From NCBI GenBank assembly GCA_940337035.1, contig CALNHX010003295.1, positions 1 through 64,000 of the forward strand: 64,000 nucleotides of DNA. Reading direction: 5' to 3'. Both the position numbers and the translations under genes were made by a program. The DNA is from Agriotes lineatus (lineage: Eukaryota > Arthropoda > Insecta > Coleoptera > Elateridae). Positions 58,101 through 64,000 of the stretch are shown here, piece after piece. The notes below the pieces were generated by a model that was not told where the DNA came from, did not search any database, and worked only from the letters and a program-made list of their open reading frames with translations. The stretch's first letter is position 1. The number at the start of each line of letters is the position of its first letter.

Positions 58101-59912
58101 TGCCCGTCACTCGTACCGGAACACCTGAAACTCCAGAGACACCATTACCGATCATGTTGGAGACGATTGAAGAAAATACCTTCTGGAGAGCAAAGCCCGC
58201 GATTCCGCCAGAACTCCAACCAAAAGAACCATCGGCAATCCCAGTCGAAGCAGCTCTGGTGCCGTTGTCTCCAGAGAACGACACCACGTGCAAGCTAGTA
58301 GCCCCTCTAACGCCATGCACCTCCAAAGCCGTAGAAGGTCTTCACAGTACACAACAGAGGAAGAAACCCAAGCGTACCGGTGGACGTCGAGAGCAGAAGA
58401 TCCGAATATGGCTTCCTTGCGGCGAAGTGTTGCGTATGAAGAAATCAGAGGCAGTTCGTATTATGATTATGCGAACCTGAAACCACAAGTAAACAGTAGG
58501 AAAACTAGTAAGAGCACCATAAGTAAATATGTAAGTTACCTGTGTAACCGTAGTTTGATACCGCAACCTCTGCGTTCCTTCCGCCGAACTGATTCTTTAT
58601 CTTGCCCCCGATTCTCGAAAACCGGCACGAAAAAGCTGAATCTTCTAAAAACTCACTCGATTTCCGAACCCTACCTTCACGAACACTTCTCAGACTCCAG
58701 CGCGTTTCTCCGAAGGAAAGAGAACGTGTAACGATGGCTCCGAGGCAAATTTTTGGCATACAAATAATTTTAATTATTTCACATTTGCATGTCGCCATCT
58801 TGATACATTTTAGCTCGGTATAGTATTGCACGTTTTGAGTGTGAGTCACGCGGTACCCGGATATGCGGCGCACGTCTTCAGCGCAGCCGTTTCCCCCACT
58901 ATTTCAATCTCCCAGTCTGAATTCGAGATAACACGGGCCTCAGAGCGTATAAAAGCACGCGCTCCGGGCTTTGAGTCCGCCTGACCTAACCAATAACCTC
59001 TCCTAAGCCCGAAGAACCTACCTGGGTTATGCACAAAGTGCGGGTTTAAGTAACGTGCATAACCACCCTTTCCTAAAAACCCCGACCGAACTTCGGCGCT
59101 GGTCTATGACGAGTTCGGTTACCGTCCGCAAAACGTCCTGTTCTGACCTGGTGAACGCTTCGGAGCCGGTCCAAGTGACGAGCATTTACCGAACACCCCG
59201 AGTTGAACACTAGCGCTGGTCCAGGTAACCTGTCCATCTTCCCCGACCACCCTGTATATTATAACTCAAAACCCTCAGGGTAAGTTACAAATCTGTGGCA
59301 TTTAACGTTATATGAATTATCCGACTTTATGGCAGCCCTCCCCTCCCTTATAGTACCAAAATTTCACTGTAAAGACACGAATTAACGAAACGGCAGCCGG
59401 AGTAAACAAATCAAAAATCGTCTGTTTCAAAGTTACAACAGCATAATCTGTACAAAGGTGAACTCATCTCCTAAAATTCACGAACTCTGGAGCATTTCCG
59501 TCATCCAATAACGATCAATTAGTTCTAATACAACACAGCAAGTATTGACACCAGTAATGTTTGTTTTGTTCGCAGGATTAAAAGGTTAGACATTTTGAAA
59601 ACCGGCGAGAGGCGAAACCCAACGCGCCAAATCACCTATAGGCCGTACTCCACGAGCGGCGTGGGTTGCAGCAGGATTTAGGCGTCTTGTCGTCCACCCA
59701 GAGGAATATAATGACACTTGTACATAAATAGACATCTTGTTATACTTTATTAATATTATTTCATTTTATAATATATATATATGAATATTAATAGACGTTA
59801 ATTTTCGACTACTTTTCTTTGAATGTGTCACAGTACCATAGAGCAAGCATAGAGCTATTCGAGGCCCAATGTAACTGGGGAAATAAAGAATAATTTCCAC
59901 GGTTGTGTTACA
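55180..59912 (+). mobile_element. Non-autonomous LTR retrotransposon inside the capsid gene
   Basis: LTRs 55180-56285 (1106 bp) and 58727-59912 (1186 bp) share CAAATAATTTTAATTATTTC, the GGCGCACGTCTTC block and an AATAAAGAATAAT poly(A) end, and close with TGTTACA. The target is AGTACG (55174-55179) versus AGTATG (59913-59918), a 6-bp TSD with one change. Directly after the left LTR, GGCGCCCGAGCAGGGAC resembles the tRNA-Lys primer site of retroviruses. A polypurine AAGGAAAGAGAACG precedes the right LTR. The 2.4-kb interior has no RT, integrase or protease. LTR differences show age. Confidence 0.85.
57776..58732 (+). CDS. Unrecognised ORFs in the LTR element interior
   Basis: The frame 57839-58480 (213 codons) is Pro-, Glu- and Lys-rich (EPPPPFQKSPDELL, ETPETPLPIMLETIEENTF, QRKKPKRTGGRREQK); an overlapping frame (58288-58731) continues to the polypurine tract. 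The composition suggests a disordered gag-like or accessory protein but no domain is recognised. The LTR element has no pol, so it may have been mobilised in trans. The interior before it, 56286-57775, has no gene. Confidence 0.35.
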
Positions 59913-60390
59913 AGTATGACTTTCCCATAATCTTCGGCAAAACCTACGAGCATCCTCAGCGGTACGCAGCCGTTAAAGTTACCCTGTGCATTGGTAATTT
60001 GAGTGTTGGTAGCGTGCAACCAGCCAGCATTGTGAAGCTTTTTAACGCCATCAGAAATGTAGAACATATATACCTTCAAAGTAGATGTAATGCCAGGTTT
60101 GGTAACTGAATGGACAACGACACCATTGATTCATATCGGATTTCGCTAAACAAGTCAGCTAACCCATTGTTAAGGAATTTAGCCATCGTAACTTCACCGC
60201 TTTCTTTCCGTAATCTTCCCTCTATGTACAGATACTTCAAACCTGGTAGAGTTGACATATCTTTGGGAATTGGAATTCTAATTTTATCGTTATAGTTAAA
60301 ACGGTTTGTATACTGTTGATGTGTGTGAAACTGATTGCTAACGATGGGGTTGTCGACGAGGACTCGTTCCCCAATATTGAGAATACCCAT
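59913..60390 (-). pseudogene. Capsid protein (double jelly-roll type), N-terminal part
   Basis: Begins at an ATG at 60390 (MGILNIGERVL), then RFNYNDKIRIPI, LKYLYIEGRLRKESGEV and NNGLADLFSEIRYE. After a frameshift, HNAGWLHATNTQ, FNGCVPLRML and GFAEDYGKVIL follow. Coding meets the right LTR of the 55180-59912 element at 59912. FSEIRYE and GFAEDY are blocks I associate with the major capsid protein of insect polinton/adintovirus-like elements. The protein would form the hexon-like shell. Confidence 0.65.
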
Positions 60391-60785
60391 GACACTACTG
60401 TAAATCCCAAGGACCGCAAGAAGTGTTTGTTTGCCTTCGTTACCTGCGTAGCGGACGAAGCTAAACTGATGTTACGAGGCTGTGGACGGCGAGTTACATT
60501 GTATGGAACAGATCCCCTATTGTCTAAAAGCGCTTACCTTGCAACCTTGAAGAACAAGGCATCTATTGCTTAAAAGTGCTGACTTTGTAACCTTGTATAC
60601 ACGCGCATCCTGTCACGTGCATCCTCGGACGATAAGCTTATTTTAGTTGATTAGAAATGCTATATAAGTACATGGTATGGAGAAGGGTTGAATCGCAAAT
60701 CCATTATAATTTCTTTAAATGTAATGTTACCGTGACGGTTTTCTTACTAAAACTAATGGGGTATCTGACTGGTTCAGTATTTTAA
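60391..60785. other. Spacer between capsid and structural genes
   Basis: No gene supported. The plus-strand ORF 60316-60573 overlaps the capsid start and is a shadow. Confidence 0.4.
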
Positions 60786-61196
60786 CAGTTAGGTTAGTGA
60801 TCTTTCTCGTGCTGATCGGCAGGTAAATGACGGGGTTAGGTTTTTCCACTATTTTGTACCTAGGAGGCATAGTGGGGCTGAATTGATTAGAGCCCCTGAA
60901 TTAATGAATGATTTGACGAGGCTTACATTTTTATGGAAACCGACAGAAATGTTGCAATGAATAAGGATGGAGTTGATGTTCAAAATTTTCGAAACCTGTT
61001 CACCTGCATGCCACATATCAGCGTCATAAACTTTGCTGTCAAATCCTAACATGTCTCAGATAGTATTGTCGATTTTATTTTGGTTTTTAAGGTGCTGTTG
61101 TTTCCGGGTAGCAGCACCTATTTAACACCTCCATCAAAATCGAGTTGATTATGGGAACACTCGGCAAGGTCCTTAATTTCATATGCACCCTCAGGC
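60786..61196 (-). pseudogene. Structural (penton/minor-capsid candidate) protein, C-terminal part
   Basis: Reads PEGAYEIKDLAECS at the LTR edge, NNSTLKTKIKSTI, MLGFDSKVYDADMW, ILNINSILIHCNISVG and, in other frames, PVIYLPIS near 60830. It is the continuation of the gene that starts at 62093. The GAYEI and HCNI blocks recur in an insect protein family found with capsid and protease genes of these elements. Stops and frameshifts throughout. Confidence 0.55.
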
Positions 61197-61913
61197 TGTA
61201 ACGTTTCAACAGCCCTGCGAAGGGCGTTCTGAATTTAACAACGGGTTAGCTGATCTGCCTTCAGGCACCAGAAAGTCGACTCCAGACGGTATTTGCGCTT
61301 AGGAACGGAGCGCTTTAAGCGATTAACACTGTGAGACAGTTCAGCTGCCAAGCTTTAAGCTTGAAGGATTCTATTTTGTAAAACAGTACAGCTGCCAAGA
61401 CAAAGTCGAATTCTAGCGGTTTCGCTTTACAGGATTAGTTATGTACGAAAAGTTTAGCTTTAGGGCTGACAGTTCAGCTGTCAACTCCCTTAAAGTTTGG
61501 CTGATAAGGGTTGGAGGTCTACTCCGTTAGACAGTTCGGCTGCCAGTTCAGAGAACCCGAACATGAGAGAAGGAGGAGAGTTCAAGAGAATGAATCTCAA
61601 GTTCGTGGGAGAGGACTAGAGACTGGGCCCCACTGGGCCCAGTATTGCTGGTCAGGATCAGTGGATTCAAGGGATTTAAAACCACGGCGGAGTCTTCTTA
61701 TATACTCTTCGGTGCCCTCGTTATCTGTGCTTTTCTAGAGAGGTTGGATTCGAACTGCGCTGGGCACTGGTTTGCGCTTCATCCGCGCATGGCAGGTGCA
61801 TGATTTGTTATCACTAGTTCGAGCACCGGATAGATGTAACGCTCGATTAGGCGATGTATAAATGTAATACACTTTAATGTTTAATTAGAATTTATACAGG
61901 AGCTAGTGTTACA
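61197..61913 (-). mobile_element. Solo LTR inside the structural gene
   Basis: The plus strand starts TGTAACG and ends TGTTACA (717 bp), with near-identical 4-bp flanks AGGC (61193-61196) and AGGT (61914-61917). A TATA box on the minus strand (AGTATATAAGAAG, complement at about 61693). It contains several GACAGTTCAGCTGYCAA-like words (61340-61550). The ends make the flanking coding frames meet in phase. Confidence 0.7.
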
Positions 61914-61917
61914 AGGT

Positions 61918-62093
61918 AGTATAGTAATAGCAGGTTGTCCAACAACTTGAAATTCATTGTTGGGAGTAGTATTGTATGTTTTGAAACTTTACAACCCCAA
62001 GACATATTCCGTCCCGTCGTCTAAGAAAATAGGGGTGTCAAAATTCGCAGTGAGGATGGACGAATCACCCGTAAGAGTGAATATACTAGACAT
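61918..62093 (-). pseudogene. Structural protein, N-terminal part
   Basis: ATG at 62093: MSSIFTLTGDSSILTANF, then DTPIFLDDGTEYVLGL and, after a stop, NTTPNNEFQVVGQPA up to the solo LTR. The MSS-FTL start followed by a Pro-Ile-Leu-Asp block is typical of the family. It lies directly downstream of the protease, as expected for a co-oriented late gene cluster. Confidence 0.55.
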
Positions 62094-62129
62094 GATGAAT
62101 CGCAACACTTAAACTGACGACAACAGCGG

Positions 62130-62501
62130 TTTAGTAAAAGTTACAAAAGAATTTGACACACGAATGTCCACATGTGTATGACATGAGCCGTAGATATCTA
62201 TTAGAATTATACAAAATCGTGTTATTGCTACCGTCGGCGTCGTTGTGAAAATATTTGACTAATTCTGGTGGAGGTTGTAAGCGACCAATGCTATCGAAAT
62301 ACAGAACAAAGTGATCTGCTTTAACGTAGGCCGTACAATGCGTGCCAGGTCCAATATATCGTCCGAGTTATTGACACCACATTCTCGTTTACGAATCTTA
62401 CCAGGCAGGAGGACATCCTGCATAAATATTTCCCTAAAGTGGGGAATTTCTAGACTTTTAACATACTGCGCAATATCGATATTGTTTAACGGCAGCCTCA
62501 A
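62130..62501 (-). pseudogene. Adenain-type cysteine protease
   Basis: IAQYVKSLEIPHFREIFMQD and then KRECGVNNSDD. After a frameshift near 62360: GTHCTAYVKADHF with the catalytic His, YFDSIGRLQPP with the acidic residue, and SYTCGHSCVKFF with the catalytic Cys. These blocks match the adenovirus-maturation-protease (Ulp1-like) enzymes of polintons and adintoviruses, which cleave capsid precursors. All three catalytic positions can still be seen, but the frame is broken. The start is unclear because the gene overlaps the end of the preceding ORF. Confidence 0.75.
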
Positions 62502-62701
62502 CGGTAGTTTTTTAACTGATACGGTCGTAGATATAACCCTTTTCCACGAGCAATGGATTCCATAGCTTTGTTATGTCGCTCCTTTTCCTGGAGATCCTTT
62601 TTAGCAGCCTTTGAGGATCCCACTGCTTTAGCAACAGCTGCAGCACCACCTCCGAGGGATCCCAAAGCTTCTAATGCGGCAATTATGGGTATAAGCGGCA
62701 A
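62498..62701 (-). CDS. Small Gly/Ala-rich core-like protein
   Basis: The 67-codon frame reads PLIPIIAALEALGSLGGGAA, AVAKAVGSSKAAKKD, and RHNKAMESIARGKGLYLRPY. A hydrophobic Gly/Ala stretch followed by a basic, Lys-rich helix and a GLYL-PY end is the pattern of small pX/pVI-like proteins coded before the protease in these elements. Frame open; the upstream Met may belong to the preceding gene in another frame. Function (DNA condensation or membrane disruption) is inferred. Confidence 0.5.
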   Translation of the reverse strand: MPLIPIIAALEALGSLGGGAAAVAKAVGSSKAAKKDLQEKERHNKAMESIARGKGLYLRPYQLKNYR

Positions 62702-63276
62702 TATACCTTAGCTCTAGACCGAAGCCGACGTTTTCTTCGGAATTTAGAACGTAGAGCGCCTCCGAACCGGAAAGGGACGCCCCTCCCAATACGTTCAGAC
62801 CTAGTTCGCCTTGTACGCTCCCGTTTCCGCGTTTCGTCTTCGCCTTCATAATACCGGCAATGGGTAGTATACGCCTAGTTTCTGGGAGACTTCCATACCA
62901 GCAACGGATTGTGCACGCTTCCGTTGCCGGGAAACTCCCGAGGTTGGTTTTCCCTTTCATAATTCCCGTAATAGCTACGGCTGCTGCTCTTTCCCTAAGA
63001 GTGGAGTTTTGCTCTGACACGTTCCCAAGCTTTCAGAGCAAGAAATTTATCTGCGGCGTGACGTGTCGAAAGATCGCTAGATTGATGGTATGCGATGTGG
63101 TGTTGTTTGCAGGCATCGTCCAGACAAGTGACAAGTGGTTGTCGAAGAGGAACTGACGGTGTACACCCCAATGGGAGGGATATAACGTATGTCTCAAAAC
63201 TTTTCGGAAAAGTTTCAAAGTGTACCTTCAGTAAACAAAGTCCAATCCAGTTGCCGTTGGAAACAAATTGTATCAA
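62702..63276 (-). pseudogene. Phospholipase A2-like capsid-associated protein
   Basis: Reads LDDACKQHHIAYHQSSDL, then STRHAADKFLALKAWERV in the first frame. After a frameshift near 63005, LRERAAAVAITGIMKGKTN and two further repeats of the IMKAKTKRG word follow. The DACK-HDIAY block is the active helix of parvovirus-like PLA2 domains that are also carried by insect polinton/adintovirus-like elements, where they help breach membranes. Here the His-Asp pair is His-His, so catalysis is probably lost. Confidence 0.65.
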
Positions 63277-63560
63277 ATTGATTGACGTTTAATATAACAT
63301 GTCAGTTTTGTAATAAACACAGTTATAAGGTTATGTTGTTGAAATGCAAAATAAATAAAAAATTGGGTAATTATTTACTTGAGCTTGAAACGCTTAAATT
63401 GCATTTGGAAGCAGTTTTACACTATTCCTGTGGTTTACGGCCTGCTGAATTTCAATCTGTTCCCGGAAGGGGCAAAAAATGTATAAAGCAAATATCAAAT
63501 TAAAGTGCACTTCAACTATCACAATTGACACTTCAAGTGTCAGTTACAACAACAACAACA
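63277..63560. other. Divergent intergenic region
   Basis: This separates the minus-strand block from the plus-strand ATPase and should hold both promoters. The plus ORF 63282-63503 (73 codons) shows no recognisable domain. A CAACAACAACAACA run lies near 63550. Confidence 0.4.
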
Positions 63561-63995
63561 TTTTTAACCATCAATCCAGCTGTGGAAAAACGAATGTAAT
63601 GATCAGTTTATTATAGTGCTCCAGTGGGTTGTGGTTCGACAACGTTTATTTATATTCCAAAACCCTTGATTAACCTAAATATGACTATCTGAGAACACTG
63701 AGTTAGCAAACCGCATGGAGTGCAAGAAAATTCTGTGATGGTATTTGTCGAAGTAGCGTGTGATACACAAAGCATAATAAATCTAGATTATTTTAGTTTC
63801 GGTCGTCACCGAAATATAGATTGTTTTTACCTCTGTCAGACTTACTCATCGATCCCAAAACAACTCGTGCGAGATACTGCAAATATCATAAACGTATTCC
63901 GGCAAGAATACACTAATCTTAAACACATTTACAATGATCATGTAAACACACACATGTCATCCGACAAGTTTAAGATGTTTGTTCTTACTAAGTAA
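63561..63995 (+). pseudogene. Packaging ATPase (FtsK/HerA, A32-like), broken
   Basis: A Walker-A-like SSCGKTNVMISLL is read at about 63570, then a stop. The frame 63720-63993 gives NSVMVFVEVACD (the Walker B region, acidic pair degraded), FGRHRNIDCFYLCQTYS, IPKQLVRDTANIINVF and NLKHIYNDHVNTHMS, followed by a frameshift and stop at 63995. These blocks define the genome-packaging ATPase of polintons, adintoviruses and related DNA viruses. It runs opposite to the other genes and continues, if at all, beyond the window. Confidence 0.8.
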
Positions 63996-64000
63996 AAAAC

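Noticed and set aside
57894..58352. Minus-strand ORFs in the LTR element interior
   Set aside because: Antisense shadows of the Pro/Glu-rich plus-strand frame.
59903..60573. Plus-strand ORFs over the capsid N-terminus
   Set aside because: Shadows of the minus-strand capsid frame, which has recognisable blocks.

Overview
The window is AT-rich eukaryotic DNA, almost certainly from an insect genome. The reasons are a spliced chromodomain gene, insect-type transposons (pogo, Tc1/mariner, P, hAT, Penelope, Gypsy, RTE and other LINEs), tRNA-derived SINEs and a decayed polinton/adintovirus-like element. No bacterial operons, rRNA genes or CRISPR arrays are visible. Most of the 64 kb is a layered graveyard of mobile elements, and several insertions can be ordered by target-site duplications (TSDs) and by the genes they split.

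The host gene is a plus-strand gene for a protein with two chromodomains (HP1/CBX type). The coding part runs from exon 1 (17202-17453) through two downstream copies of the exon-1 tail (18138-18266, 20228-20359) and across a 10-kb intron to a chromodomain exon (30456-31009) and a short last exon (31064-31088). All junctions up to the chromodomain exon are phase 0. The residue that fills the first aromatic-cage position of chromodomain 1 is encoded two codons before the junction: Ser in exon 1 and exon 2, Tyr in exon 3. A second copy of the terminal exon and 3' UTR lies at about 2186-4087, so this is a paralogue pair or a partial duplication.

Layout: 1-2.1 kb, LINE reverse transcriptase, a MITE and a transposase tail. 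2.2-4.1 kb, chromodomain copy 1. 5.0-8.8 kb, a Gypsy integrase split by a solo LTR, a P-type element and another LTR. 8.8-10.35 kb, a long hairpin mariner-like element. 10.5-10.7 kb, a SINE. 11.4-15.8 kb, a pogo-type element carrying nested hAT and hairpin MITEs and a 285-bp tandem repeat. 17-31 kb, the chromodomain gene, whose introns hold an insertion with a 9-bp TSD, a hAT MITE rich in GGGTACCC, a 4.2-kb satellite grown from a palindromic MITE, a SINE and a mariner nested at the apex of a hairpin. 32-39 kb, a LINE interrupted by an unclassified DNA transposon with a nearly intact transposase-like gene (33.4-35.1 kb). 40.9-46.4 kb, LINE fragments, a hAT-like fragment and two solo LTRs. 46.4-53 kb, LINE and SINE fragments with little coding content. 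53.1-53.95 kb, an inverted pair of Penelope 3' ends. 54.0-64 kb, the polinton/adintovirus-like element.

The virus-like element reads mostly on the minus strand: phospholipase-like protein, small core-like protein, adenain-type protease, a structural protein, the double-jelly-roll capsid protein, then a conserved protein of unknown function. The packaging ATPase is on the plus strand. Every gene is broken. The capsid gene is split by a 4.7-kb LTR retrotransposon (55180-59912) with a tRNA-Lys-type primer site, and the structural gene by a solo LTR (61197-61913). PolB and integrase are not seen and would have to lie beyond 64 kb. All family assignments come from reading motifs by eye; no search was run.
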